A stretch of DNA of 64,000 bases from Shewanella olleyana (GTDB taxonomy: Bacteria; Pseudomonadota; Gammaproteobacteria; Enterobacterales; Shewanellaceae), in the NCBI RefSeq assembly GCF_023283825.1, contig NZ_JAKILD010000002.1, forward strand, positions 62,001 to 126,000, given 5' to 3'. This document shows, piece after piece, positions 1-8,236 of this stretch. Made by a program: the position numbers and the translations under genes. Under the pieces are notes generated by a model. The model did not search any database. It saw only the letters and a program-made list of their open reading frames with translations, and was not told where the DNA came from. Position 1 is the first letter of the stretch, and every line of letters starts with the position of its first letter.

Positions 1-181
1 CTTCAAAAATTGTTGGTTTTTGTCGGCAAATCAACCCGCTTTATTATTTTTATTAATATTAAGGTCTATTGTTAAAAAACTAGCTTAACTGAACATTAAT
101 TATTGAATTCACTCAGGGCTGTTAAATTCCGTTGAGTATTGACCATAAAACTAATATGGGGGTAATTCCTGCTAATTCAAG

Positions 182-1084
182 TTAAGCCAACCACTCTCTA
201 TGTAACTTCTCAGTGTCACCTAAGTAGTCTAAAACCCACTCAAGGGCAGGAGACATCTTTTCTTGGTTCCATGCTAAACAACACGGACTGGCATTTTTGG
301 GGTTCTCTAATGTTTTTGAGATAAGCGAGCCTGACTGTATAAAAGGTTTAGCGAGGTTAAGTGGCATGTAGCCAATACCTGAACCGTCTCTGAAGCAATT
401 AATTGCTCTGATCCAATCGGGCACCACTAAGCGGCGTTGGTTGTCTAACAGCCAAGTTGTGCGCTTAGGGATCTCTCGCGATGTATCTTCAAGACAAATA
501 GACGGGTACTGGCGCATTTCGTCATCAGTAAGAGGACGGTCGATATGTGCTAATGGATGGTTTTTACTTACTAAGAATGCCCATTCAATATCGCGCATGT
601 CTTTATATTGAAATACGCCACCAACAGGAATGGCTGTTGTTGCGCCAATAGCAATGTCACTTCTTCCTGTGGCTAATGCTTCCCAAACGCCATTAAACAC
701 TTCAATGCGGATAATTAACTCAACATCACTGAAGTGGCGATAAAAGTCTGCAATTAACACACTGATTCGATCTGCACGCACAATATTATCCAATGCTATC
801 GATAAAGTGGGTTGCCAGCCGTTAGCGACACGTTGCGTACTGCGTTTTAAGTCATTCATTTCTGCAAGCAGTTCACGGGCGTGCTGCACAAAATGTTTAC
901 CAGGTTCAGTTAAACTTACACTACGATGATGCCTTTCAAACAAAATGACACCAAGTTCATCTTCTATTTGTTTTACGGCATAGCTAACGGCTGATGGAAC
1001 TTTGTGCAATTGATTGGCTGCAGCGGTGAAACTACCAACACGAGCGACTATATCAATCATTTCCAATGCTTGTTCTGAAAGCAT
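182..1084 (-). CDS. punR: LysR-family regulator PunR
   Basis: DNA-binding regulator of 300 residues, the usual LysR size. The N-terminal winged helix-turn-helix (about residues 1-60) carries the typical pattern SFTAAANQLHKVPSAVSYAV. The rest is the effector-binding domain, with the stretches AIGATTAIPVGG and LEDTSREIPKRTTWLLDNQ that I recognise from E. coli PunR (formerly YdhB). PunR activates the purine nucleoside exporter gene punC in response to adenosine. Here it is divergent from a punC-like gene across a 127-bp gap, the same partnership as in enterobacteria. Assignment is by protein resemblance and context; the effector is inferred from the family. Confidence 0.87.
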   Translation of the reverse strand: MLSEQALEMIDIVARVGSFTAAANQLHKVPSAVSYAVKQIEDELGVILFERHHRSVSLTEPGKHFVQHARELLAEMNDLKRSTQRVANGWQPTLSIALDNIVRADRISVLIADFYRHFSDVELIIRIEVFNGVWEALATGRSDIAIGATTAIPVGGVFQYKDMRDIEWAFLVSKNHPLAHIDRPLTDDEMRQYPSICLEDTSREIPKRTTWLLDNQRRLVVPDWIRAINCFRDGSGIGYMPLNLAKPFIQSGSLISKTLENPKNASPCCLAWNQEKMSPALEWVLDYLGDTEKLHREWLA

Positions 1085-1117
1085 AGAGGGCTATCCTTTG
1101 CTGTGAAAATTTATGAA

Positions 1118-1171
1118 TGCAGTCATCAAAAGTAAACGTTTCACAATACTTTTGCAAGTGATTAGACTGCA
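1118..1171. promoter_or_regulatory. punR/punC control region with PurR-like core and flanking inverted repeat
   Basis: The divergent gap holds AAACGTTT (1134-1141), the core of a PurR box, within GTAAACGTTTCAC. TGCAGTC (1118-1124) and GACTGCA (1165-1171) form a 7-bp inverted repeat around it, a possible LysR-type site. Seen directly; which protein binds is inferred, and the outer bases fit the PurR consensus only partly. Confidence 0.4.
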
Positions 1172-1211
1172 CGCTGATTTCTAACAGTCCCAATTTGGAA
1201 TACATTTTCAC

Positions 1212-2489
1212 ATGAACAATGCACCATCAAAGTCTTCTGAGAGCAGCTCAGCTAAATTACAGTACTTTATTTTATTAGGCTATCTTGCTTTACTCAGCAT
1301 GCTGGGCTTTATTGCTACAGATATGTATTTACCTGCGTTTCAAAATATTGCTGATTCATTTTCAACAAGCTTGAGTAATGTAGCATTTTCTTTAACGACC
1401 TTTTTAGCGGGTCTTGCATTAGGTCAATTGTTATATGGACCTTTAGTTGAAAAAGTCGGTAAGCAAAAAGCATTGATTATCGGGCTTGCTTTGTTTGCAG
1501 CAGCGAGTGGTGCCATCGTCGCCAGTGAATCGATTGTGATGTTAAATATCGCACGCTTTTTTCAAGCTTTAGGTGCATGTAGTGCAGGCGTTATTTGGCA
1601 AGCTATTGTTGTTGAGAAGTATGATGCTGAAAAAGCACAGAAAATATTCTCCAACATTATGCCATTAGTAGCATTATCACCAGCGGTAGCACCGTTAGTT
1701 GGTGCTTCTATAGTAAGTAATTTTGGTTGGCGCGCAGTATTCGTTACCTTAGTAATGGTGGCGTTACTGTTAATCGTGTTAACCAAGTGGTTAGTTGGCG
1801 GCGAAAGTAAACAAGCTGAAGCGCAAGAGAGCATCAGCTATAAAAGCATTTTAAAGAACACCCGTTACTTAGGTAATGTGGTTATTTTTGGTGCCTGTTC
1901 TGCTGCGTTCTTTAGTTACCTGACTGTTTGGCCGAGTGTAATGATTAAATATGGCTATGAAGCACAGGCGATAGGCTTAAGCTTTATTCCACAAACAATT
2001 ATGTTCATCGTGGGTGGCTACATGAGCAAAGTGCTCGTCAAAAATTGTGGCGGCACTAAAGCACTTAACTACGTATTAGGCTTATTCTTTGTTTGTGTTG
2101 CAGCAATTGCATTAGTAACGTTAATCATTCCAGCTGAAACTATCTTCCCACTGCTGATTGTTTTCTCTGTATTAGCGGCCGCTAACGGTGCGATCTATCC
2201 AATTGTTGTGAATAACGCACTACAACAGTTTAGCAAAAATGCGACCAAGGCAGCTGGCCTACAGAACTTTATTCAAATCGGCATGGCATTTGGAGCATCA
2301 AGTATTGTGGCGATGTTGGCACAGTATGCTGAAATGACCATTGGTTTAGGTATTGTATTGAGCTCGATTGGTGTCTTTATCGGTTACCGTTTATCAAAGC
2401 ATGATAGCTGGGACTCAGTTAAGCAGTGTTTTGTAAAGCCAGATCCTGCTCGAATTGCTGTCCAGGCTGACAAAAATACAGCAGATTGA
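1212..2489 (+). CDS. punC: MFS purine nucleoside exporter PunC
   Basis: Inner-membrane drug:H+ antiporter-type transporter (DHA1, Bcr/CflA group), 425 residues with about 12 hydrophobic segments. After the first helix it has TDMYLPAFQNIADSF, typical of the Bcr/CflA group, then GLALGQLLYGPLVEKVGKQK, the MFS signature loop between helices 2 and 3. The pairing with punR identifies it as the PunC (YdhC) orthologue, which exports purine nucleosides and bases. The C-terminal tail after the last helix is hydrophilic and about 20 residues longer than in E. coli. Likely activated by PunR from the shared gap and possibly repressed by PurR. Confidence 0.85.
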   Translation: MNNAPSKSSESSSAKLQYFILLGYLALLSMLGFIATDMYLPAFQNIADSFSTSLSNVAFSLTTFLAGLALGQLLYGPLVEKVGKQKALIIGLALFAAASGAIVASESIVMLNIARFFQALGACSAGVIWQAIVVEKYDAEKAQKIFSNIMPLVALSPAVAPLVGASIVSNFGWRAVFVTLVMVALLLIVLTKWLVGGESKQAEAQESISYKSILKNTRYLGNVVIFGACSAAFFSYLTVWPSVMIKYGYEAQAIGLSFIPQTIMFIVGGYMSKVLVKNCGGTKALNYVLGLFFVCVAAIALVTLIIPAETIFPLLIVFSVLAAANGAIYPIVVNNALQQFSKNATKAAGLQNFIQIGMAFGASSIVAMLAQYAEMTIGLGIVLSSIGVFIGYRLSKHDSWDSVKQCFVKPDPARIAVQADKNTAD

Positions 2490-2530
2490 TGCTAAGTCAG
2501 GCAATCGATTAGTTTTATTAGTTTTATTGC

Positions 2531-2559
2531 TTTACATGAAACGTCGAGGGCATTATTAT
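2531..2559 (+). promoter_or_regulatory. sigma70 promoter of tRNA-Ser copy 1
   Basis: TTTACA (2531-2536), a 17-bp spacer and TATTAT (2554-2559), followed by a GC-rich discriminator and the tRNA 12 bp downstream. GC-rich discriminators are typical of stringently controlled stable-RNA promoters. Confidence 0.75.
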
Positions 2560-2570
2560 TCTCGGCGTTC

Positions 2571-2661
2571 GGAGAGATGGCAGAGTGGTCGAATGCACCG
2601 GTCTTGAAAACCGGCATGGGTTTGTAGCCCATCTAGGGTTCAAATCCCTATCTCTCCGCCA
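2571..2661 (+). tRNA. tRNA-Ser (anticodon TGA), CCA encoded
   Basis: A 91-nt cloverleaf. The acceptor arms GGAGAGA and TCTCTCC pair, the anticodon stem is CCGGT/ACCGG with loop CTTGAAA (anticodon TGA), and there is a long variable arm ATGGGTTTGTAGCCCAT, as class II tRNAs require. The T arm is AGGG TTCAAAT CCCT and genomic CCA follows the G discriminator. TGA reads UCA and other UCN codons. An identical second copy lies at 8919. Confidence 0.96.
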
Positions 2662-2670
2662 TATTAAGAG

Positions 2671-2697
2671 AAGCCCGCTAAGTTATTAGCGGGCTTT
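2671..2697 (+). terminator. rho-independent terminator of tRNA-Ser copy 1
   Basis: Stem AAGCCCGCTAA / TTAGCGGGCTT followed by a T run, 10 bp after the tRNA CCA. Confidence 0.85.
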
Positions 2698-2739
2698 TTG
2701 CTTTTTGGAACTTGAGATAGTTCGACTCTAAAGTTAAAA

Positions 2740-2786
2740 GGTTTGTAGCGCGTCAATGTAGGGTTAAAATCCCTATCTCTCCGCCA
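2740..2786 (+). pseudogene. degenerate tRNA-Ser 3' end, remnant 1
   Basis: Matches the variable arm, T arm and 3' acceptor of the tRNA-Ser above, ending TCTCTCCGCCA, but the variable arm is decayed and the 5' half is missing. It has its own hairpin terminator. Best explained as what is left of a tandem tRNA array after deletions. Confidence 0.8.
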
Positions 2787-2798
2787 TATTTAGAAAAG

Positions 2799-2826
2799 CC
2801 CGTTACTGCAAAGTAACGGTTTTTTT
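2799..2826 (+). terminator. terminator hairpin after tRNA remnant 1
   Basis: CCGTTACT / AGTAACGG stem followed by a run of T. Confidence 0.75.
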
Positions 2827-2865
2827 GCTTTCTGAAGTATGAGATATTTGGGAAGTTGTTTAAAA

Positions 2866-2912
2866 GGTTTGTAGCGTCTGAATGTAGGTCTCAAATCCCT
2901 ATCTCTCCGTCA
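2866..2912 (+). pseudogene. degenerate tRNA-Ser 3' end, remnant 2
   Basis: Second tandem remnant, from GGTTTGTAGCG to ATCTCTCCGTCA. Even the encoded CCA has decayed to TCA. A terminator hairpin again follows, so the repeating unit was tRNA plus terminator. Confidence 0.75.
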
Positions 2913-2920
2913 TATTAAGA

Positions 2921-2949
2921 AAAGCCCGCTAATATTTAGCGGGCTTTTT
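2921..2949 (+). terminator. terminator hairpin after tRNA remnant 2
   Basis: AAAGCCCGCTAA / TTAGCGGGCTTT stem with T run, nearly the same stem as at 2671. Confidence 0.8.
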
Positions 2950-3359
2950 GCTTTCAGGAACCGGTAAGTATTGAAGCGTATGTCGTTGCAAAGTTGATTG
3001 GGCATACACATAACAGTAAATGCTTTTAAGGTGGAGTGGTAGTGAGAAGCAAAAGTAGTGTTTTGAAGATGTGCAGGGGTGTCTTGCAAATCTTGGAAGG
3101 CGGATAATAATGCGTTGTTTCGGATCCAATTAGAGCATGATGTTCGGATATCAAAAATGGTGAATGTAAAATGTGTCATGTAGTTAACCAGTTAAGCTTG
3201 CATCTCACTTTTTATATCCCCAAAAATGAGCACGCAAGCTACTGTTAAGGGGGAACTCCCTTAAGGCCATTAAGCATCCTCCACCAGAATGTGGTAATTA
3301 AAGAGCAACCGGGGTGATTTTGAATAAGAACCTAGTAAGCAAAGCTATAGGACGACCAG
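2950..3359. other. gene-free stretch downstream of the tRNA remnants
   Basis: About 410 bp. I see no gene with a ribosome binding site or recognisable protein. One short imperfect palindrome is listed separately (3267-3303). The remainder may be decayed sequence. Confidence 0.5.
3267..3303. repeat. short palindromic element, copy 1
   Basis: Contains CCACCAGAATGTGG flanked by AT-rich arms (ATTAA and TTAAAG). A similar unit at 4375-4407 has the same centre. Both follow a run resembling GGGGA-CTCCC. Possibly a REP-like element; only two copies are visible here. Confidence 0.4.
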
Positions 3360-4163
3360 TTAATCAGATTTAGGCGCTTTAACTCGATATAACTTAAATG
3401 AACCCATGAAATTATCGGAGTAAATAACACCTTCTAATGCATTGGGGACTATTTGTTCCATGACTATTTTCGTCGTAGATTCTGAAGATATAGTTTCGAT
3501 TGTGGTTAGTTTGCCTAATGTTTCAATATCACCAGGTGCAAAATCAAGGCTAAAATTGAATTGTGTGCCATTGATATATCGTACGAGTTGAGATGATGAA
3601 TTAGGATCAATGTCGAAGCTAATTAATGATGAGCTATCAGTATTAGTCATGACACCAGTCCAAAACCCATTTATTTCTTTATCATCGTATGAAGAAATTG
3701 ATTGTAAACGTTGCTTGTTTTTAGCTATAAATTGCCTTGGAGTTGATCGACCTGATTGTTTTTGAAGTTCATATTTTCTGCTAAAAATATGTTTCTGGTC
3801 TTTATCAGTAACTATCTCAATGACGTTATAACGTTCCTTGGTTAATGGAGTGATGATAAGGTGGGTAAATTCATTTCTAATTGGTTTTGGCATAGTAATA
3901 GTACATTCAGAGTTATTACAGCTGATATCACTATTGTCAAAACCGTTAAGTTGATAACTTTGGAAACCACCATGAATGCCCAAAGTGTAAGCTCTATGCT
4001 TCCCATTTGGGTTAATTTGAAGTAACTCGTAAGAAAAGGTATCAATACCAATACCCTCCCAAAATCCTACTTTTAAAGCGAGTGGTGCTGCCTCTTCGGA
4101 ACGAATTGTTGCAGTAAAAGTTAAACAGATTACCCCTAAAGCAATTAACGCTTTTTTCATCAT
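3360..4163 (-). CDS. exported protein of unknown function
   Basis: 267 residues starting with a Sec-type signal peptide (MMKKALIALGVICLTFTAT, cleavage probably after residue 20-25), so probably periplasmic. AAGGAATT lies just upstream of tandem ATG codons. The mature part is hydrophilic and mixed, with a CNNSEC pair of cysteines near residues 81-86 that could form a disulphide; I recognise no domain. It lies alone between the tRNA-Ser copies with gene-free DNA on both sides, which suggests accessory origin. No function can be given. Confidence 0.65.
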   Translation of the reverse strand: MMKKALIALGVICLTFTATIRSEEAAPLALKVGFWEGIGIDTFSYELLQINPNGKHRAYTLGIHGGFQSYQLNGFDNSDISCNNSECTITMPKPIRNEFTHLIITPLTKERYNVIEIVTDKDQKHIFSRKYELQKQSGRSTPRQFIAKNKQRLQSISSYDDKEINGFWTGVMTNTDSSSLISFDIDPNSSSQLVRYINGTQFNFSLDFAPGDIETLGKLTTIETISSESTTKIVMEQIVPNALEGVIYSDNFMGSFKLYRVKAPKSD

Positions 4164-4374
4164 AATTCCTTTTAATTTAGCTTGTTATATACTATTGCAT
4201 TCATTTGCTCTTTTCAATTATGGGAGTTTTTTGATTCTAAAACTAGTGAAGTTAAAATTAACAACAGTATTATTTTCTATGAATGCGCTTTTGGAATATT
4301 TTAAACAATATGACGGTTATCGCTTAGTGTAAAAGATGAGGGGCACTTAGAGGTAAAGTGAAGTCCCCTTCGTG

Positions 4375-4407
4375 CCTTTAGCTCCGCCACCTGAATGTGG
4401 TCTAAAG
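4375..4407. repeat. short palindromic element, copy 2
   Basis: Inverted repeat CTTTAG ... CTAAAG enclosing CCACCTGAATGTGG, which matches the centre of the element at 3267-3303. Confidence 0.45.
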
Positions 4408-4480
4408 TCGTTGTAATTCAGCTTAAATAGTACACACGATTTTGATTCAAAACTTGTAAGCTATTTTAGCAAGTTATAGT

Positions 4481-4935
4481 CGTGGTGCTGTGCCCATTTG
4501 TTATAAAGAGCAGAGCAAGAAGGTTGAAAATGCTCACCCCTCTTGCATCTGCCCAGCAGCCCCGGCGAAATTTTCTGGAAAGCGAAAAATTTCCAACGGG
4601 GGATTATCCAGCTTTGAAATTCGTTTGTAGACCGAATAGATCCCTGATCTTTTTAGTTCTTTAAGTTTTTAACAATACAGTCAAATCGAAGAGATAATAA
4701 TCCCAGTGTAGATACAGCAGCGAGCTTTTGACCGCCAAGGACGGTGGGAATGTCACCATTTTTCTGGAACAAATATGACCAAAACATGGATGTTTTAGCA
4801 GAGCTTACAGGGATGCTTACTTTTAAATCAAGAGCCAGCGTCTCGCAGTTGTATCTGCACATAAGGCCGCTCTTTCACATCCATGTGATCGCGGCATTCC
4901 GTTCATCCTGAACATTCCTGCGGCAGGCAATGGAT
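4481..4935. repeat. palindrome-rich intergenic block
   Basis: A series of small perfect or near-perfect hairpins: GAAATTTT/AAAAATTTC near 4570-4600, ACCG/CGGT (4731-4745), AAAACAT-GG-ATGTTTT (4781-4796), TCACAT-CC-ATGTGA (4875-4888) and GTTCA-TCC-TGAAC (4901-4913). The composition is more GC-rich than its surroundings. From memory, similar blocks recur between genes in Shewanella, so I read it as a dispersed repeat rather than a gene; this was not searched. Confidence 0.5.
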
Positions 4936-5128
4936 TAGATTGAAGTGATGGTTTTCGATAATTAAGCAGAGATAAATGAATTATAAAGTTGCTGTTCATA
5001 ACTCTTTCATGCCACTAAGTTAGTTACAAACTAGTGCTAATGACATAATTTTACCTAATGATAGACTCCGAGTTATTGCAGTAATTTACAAAACCGTGGC
5101 CAATATCTGTTATCCACTACAAACTCCT

Positions 5129-5749
5129 TTATTCCTTTTTAGATGTATTCTTTAAGAGCTCTAAAATATGTTCAGAAAAATCTAATATACCTTTCTCGAT
5201 TAAAGTTTGAATCTCGAATTCATGCTGCTGATACTCGAAATATTGCACTAGTTCTTCTAACTGTTTTCTTGTATAGCATTTTGCGCAATTTAATCGCAAT
5301 AATTCTGTCACGGATAGGTTTGAGATGTAATCAATTGTGCGGTCGTGTTCATTCTCCATATCAAAAAGATAACGAATTTTCATGGTCTTTTGCTCAAGAG
5401 AACTCTTGGCCAAATGTATATTGTAATTTCTGAGTAGATTAAGCATATGAAATAAGGCATTGCTACTTTTATAATGGCTATATAGATTCTTAGGGATGTG
5501 CGGCATAGTAACGTTTAGTATATCTACTAGCCCTGTAAACTCAGCTAGGGATGCCCTTAAATAAGCGGATTTTCTTGCTTCTTCGCTAATTTGAGGAGTA
5601 TCTGAATTGCTACAAGCCATAGTTGCCATATAAAGTGCGGCACAAAACCTATCAAAGATTATAGGAAATTCTTCCATCTCTTTATCTATATAGGGCTTTA
5701 ATAAATAACCATGTTCAATGTGTGTGCTGGTCTCAAAATTAAAAGCCAA
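5129..5749 (-). CDS. protein of unknown function
   Basis: 206 residues from a TTG start at 5749, chosen because AAGGAG lies 5 bases before it; a longer reading from 5764 would place that ribosome binding site inside the gene. No signal peptide or membrane segment. The sequence is rich in Leu, Glu and Lys and looks mostly alpha-helical, with a Cys pair (NCAKCYTRKQLEELVQYF) near residues 158-161 that does not make a full zinc site. AT-rich and isolated within the tRNA-Ser-bracketed segment, so probably acquired DNA. Function not recognised. Confidence 0.6.
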   Translation of the reverse strand: MAFNFETSTHIEHGYLLKPYIDKEMEEFPIIFDRFCAALYMATMACSNSDTPQISEEARKSAYLRASLAEFTGLVDILNVTMPHIPKNLYSHYKSSNALFHMLNLLRNYNIHLAKSSLEQKTMKIRYLFDMENEHDRTIDYISNLSVTELLRLNCAKCYTRKQLEELVQYFEYQQHEFEIQTLIEKGILDFSEHILELLKNTSKKE

Positions 5750-6325
5750 AGTAACTCCTTTCAATCGTGAAGCTCGGGTTATTTTCTACGAATTATTGAT
5801 TGTGTCACTAATCTAACCTTACTAGAATAGCTAACTTTACCAGTCAATTAGAAGCAGACCACAGCAATTTCCGTAATGGTTCTGAATTAAGCCTTACTTA
5901 TCGTAATGTGAGTTAAAGGATTTTGAGAATTAGCTCTAACTGATTAATGTCCAAAAATGAGATTTACCATTCAGCACCTCTCAACTTGCTAATTACACTC
6001 GAAATCCAACATTTAACTTTAATCAAATTTGATTAAGTAATTATCTTTATGACTCAACCCATTGTGCTTGTTGTTAGTTTTAAGCGTAAGTTGCAATTAT
6101 TTAAGGTTATGACTCTATATGTTGTTTTTTTTAAGTCAAATGGACTACATCAAAATTGCGATGGTATTTTATGTTAGAATCACACACTTGGGATTTGCTT
6201 GTAGCCTTGATTTCCTTATTTAGGAGGCATCACAGTCGGAATAGTGATGCAGGTAGCTAATCAAACATTAAGCAAAATGGAGTGGTCTTTATATTCGTTA
6301 ATCGAATATACGAACATCATAATTT
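5750..6325. other. 576-bp intergenic region upstream of the BCCT gene
   Basis: AT-rich DNA between two divergent genes. No gene seen. It contains an inverted repeat at 6227-6250, listed separately, and probably the promoters of both neighbours, though I could not place clear -35/-10 pairs. Confidence 0.5.
6227..6250. promoter_or_regulatory. 7-bp inverted repeat upstream of BCCT transporter
   Basis: GCATCAC (6227-6233) and GTGATGC (6244-6250) separated by 10 bp, 76 bp before the start codon. There is no T run, so an operator or leader stem is more likely than a terminator. The binding protein is unknown. Confidence 0.4.
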
Positions 6326-7936
6326 ATGAGTTTTAAATCAGACAAATACAGTATTGAATCTACAGATTATCAAATTGGACAAGATAACGTTAATAAATTG
6401 GGTATGGATGTCCACAACACCGTTTTTACCGCCTCAGTCGGCCTATCTCTTTTATTCATCGTTACCTTATTACTACTTTCACCAGCTGACGCTAAAGCTG
6501 CCATTGACTCAGTAAAAGGATCCGTGCTTTCAAATTTTGACTTCCTATTCATGTGGGGAGCTAATTTAATGCTGCTTTTCGCTGTTGTTATTGCGTTTTC
6601 ACCTTTGGGTAAAATTCGCTTAGGTGGCGATAAAGCAGAGGCTGATTATTCCATGATGTCCTGGATAGCGATGCTATTTGCTGCGGGAATGGGGATTGGG
6701 TTAATTTTTTGGGGCGTTGCAGAACCTACCGCATTTTTCACCAATTGGTTTGGGACTCCATTAAGTGTTGACCCTTATACTGCAGAAGGCCGTGAAGTGT
6801 CATTAGGGGCAACCGTTTTTCACTGGGGATTTCACGCTTGGGCAATTTATGGGATGACTGCGCTTTGCCTCGCTTATTTTGTTTATAACAAAGGGCTGCC
6901 TTTATCCATGCGTTCGGTTTTTTATCCAATATTTGGTGATAAAGTCTGGGGCAAAACAGGTGATGTGATTGATGTTTTAACTGTGTTGGTTACCTTGTTT
7001 GGCTTAGCTACTTCACTCGGTTTAGGTGGAACGCAGGCTGCCAGTGGCATTAGCCATGTGTTTGGGTTTGAAAATAATATCTTCCTCCAGCAGGGTATTA
7101 TCCTGCTCATTATGGGGTTAGCTACTTTCTCTGTACTGCGCGGCATGAATGGAGGGGTGAAGCTATTAAGTAACCTAAACATGATTATCGCCTTTATATT
7201 TATCGGATTCATTGCAGCGCTTAATTTCACCACAGTACTTGATTCACTCGCTACAGCAGTGACGGGCTATGTGAAAAATATCATTCCTTTAAGTCAGTCA
7301 TCTGGTCGTGAGGATACGACATGGTTGCATGGTTGGACTGTTTTTTACTGGGCTTGGTGGGTCGCGTATGCACCATTTTTCGGCATGTTTGTCGCGCGCA
7401 TTTCAAAAGGCAGAACGATTCGTGAGTTTTTGTTATGTGTATTGCTCATACCGACAGCTGTAACTACAGCCTGGATGTCAACTTTTGGTGGTGTGGCTAT
7501 TCAACAGGTCATTGATAAAGTAGGGCAGCTTGGTATCGATCAAGGTATTACAGACGTATCGCTAAGTTTGTTTTACATGTTAGAGGCCTATCCGCTGGGT
7601 AACATTTTATCACTCATTGCGATCGCACTCATTATTGTTTTCTTTGTGACGACTTTAGATTCTGGTTCTATCGTGATTGACGGTATGACTGCGGGCGGTA
7701 AATTAGAAGTCCCTGAGCGCCAGAAGGTAGTGTGGGTTGTGATCTCTGGAGCTATTGCAATGGTAATGTTATGGATTGGCGGAACGCAGTCAATTCAAGC
7801 TTTACAATCAATTACGATTATTGCCGCGCTGCCTTTTACCATTATTTTGCTTTTAGGTTGTTTAAGTTTAATTAGAGGTTTGCTCACTGAAGTTGAACAA
7901 AAAAGTAGATTGGATAAAGCCGATAAAGTTATCTAG
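6326..7936 (+). CDS. BCCT-family betaine/choline/carnitine transporter
   Basis: Inner-membrane transporter of 536 residues with about 12 hydrophobic helices, the usual BCCT core size. Signatures are MGIGLIFWGVAEP near residue 120, the Trp-rich substrate segment WTVFYWAWWVAYAPFFGMF near 340, and RISKGRTIREF directly after it. BCCT members move quaternary ammonium compounds with Na+ or H+, often for osmoprotection; the actual substrate cannot be read from sequence. It lacks the long C-terminal osmosensing tail of BetT-type proteins. No choline-oxidation genes (betA, betB, betI) are nearby, so uptake of a ready-made solute is more likely. A terminator follows at 8023. Confidence 0.85.
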   Translation: MSFKSDKYSIESTDYQIGQDNVNKLGMDVHNTVFTASVGLSLLFIVTLLLLSPADAKAAIDSVKGSVLSNFDFLFMWGANLMLLFAVVIAFSPLGKIRLGGDKAEADYSMMSWIAMLFAAGMGIGLIFWGVAEPTAFFTNWFGTPLSVDPYTAEGREVSLGATVFHWGFHAWAIYGMTALCLAYFVYNKGLPLSMRSVFYPIFGDKVWGKTGDVIDVLTVLVTLFGLATSLGLGGTQAASGISHVFGFENNIFLQQGIILLIMGLATFSVLRGMNGGVKLLSNLNMIIAFIFIGFIAALNFTTVLDSLATAVTGYVKNIIPLSQSSGREDTTWLHGWTVFYWAWWVAYAPFFGMFVARISKGRTIREFLLCVLLIPTAVTTAWMSTFGGVAIQQVIDKVGQLGIDQGITDVSLSLFYMLEAYPLGNILSLIAIALIIVFFVTTLDSGSIVIDGMTAGGKLEVPERQKVVWVVISGAIAMVMLWIGGTQSIQALQSITIIAALPFTIILLLGCLSLIRGLLTEVEQKSRLDKADKVI

Positions 7937-8022
7937 TTCAGTAATGAGACTTAGTCTAAAGATAAAAACGATGTTGTGATTTACGTTTTAAAAAGTTAAC
8001 GCCTTCTCACTACTATTTTATG

Positions 8023-8054
8023 AAAGCCTGTTACTCAATGTAATGGGCTTTTTT
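8023..8054 (+). terminator. terminator after BCCT gene
   Basis: AAGCCTGTTAC / GTAATGGGCTT imperfect stem followed by six T. Confidence 0.7.
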
Positions 8055-8236
8055 GTACTTAAATTTTGAGCTACAAATTTCAATTTATAAAAATATAGAA
8101 AAGCTTAGGTTGAATTATTCTAACTATGTTGAGTGAAGGCAAATAATATAAATGATACATAGTAGCATTTTGTTTGGTAATCATGTCTAATATTAACCTG
8201 AACTGAAATAACCCAATTGTGTTTTTAAGGAAGAAA

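Larger units (their letters stand above)
2553..2790 (+). repeat. tRNA-Ser locus direct repeat, copy 1
   Basis: About 238 bp, nearly identical to 8901-9138 at a constant offset of 6348 bp. It spans the promoter -10 region, the whole tRNA-Ser, its terminator hairpin and one degenerate tRNA 3' end. The tRNA parts are identical; the downstream remnant differs at scattered bases. The two copies bracket about 6.1 kb. Confidence 0.85.
4164..5128. other. 965-bp gene-free stretch
   Basis: Holds no convincing gene. Its content is a short palindrome (4375-4407) and a palindrome-rich block (4481-4935), both listed separately. The remainder is AT-rich with no recognised signal. Confidence 0.6.

Noticed and set aside
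2910..3179. 89-residue minus-strand reading frame downstream of the tRNA remnants
   Set aside because: It ends inside the tRNA remnant 2 terminator region, has no ribosome binding site worth naming and no recognisable protein pattern.
4482..4862. Two short frames in the palindrome-rich block
   Set aside because: Low-quality peptides over hairpin DNA with no ribosome binding site; the block is better read as a repeat.
6370..7233. Minus-strand frames inside the BCCT gene
   Set aside because: Antisense shadows of a long membrane-protein gene with no supporting start signals.
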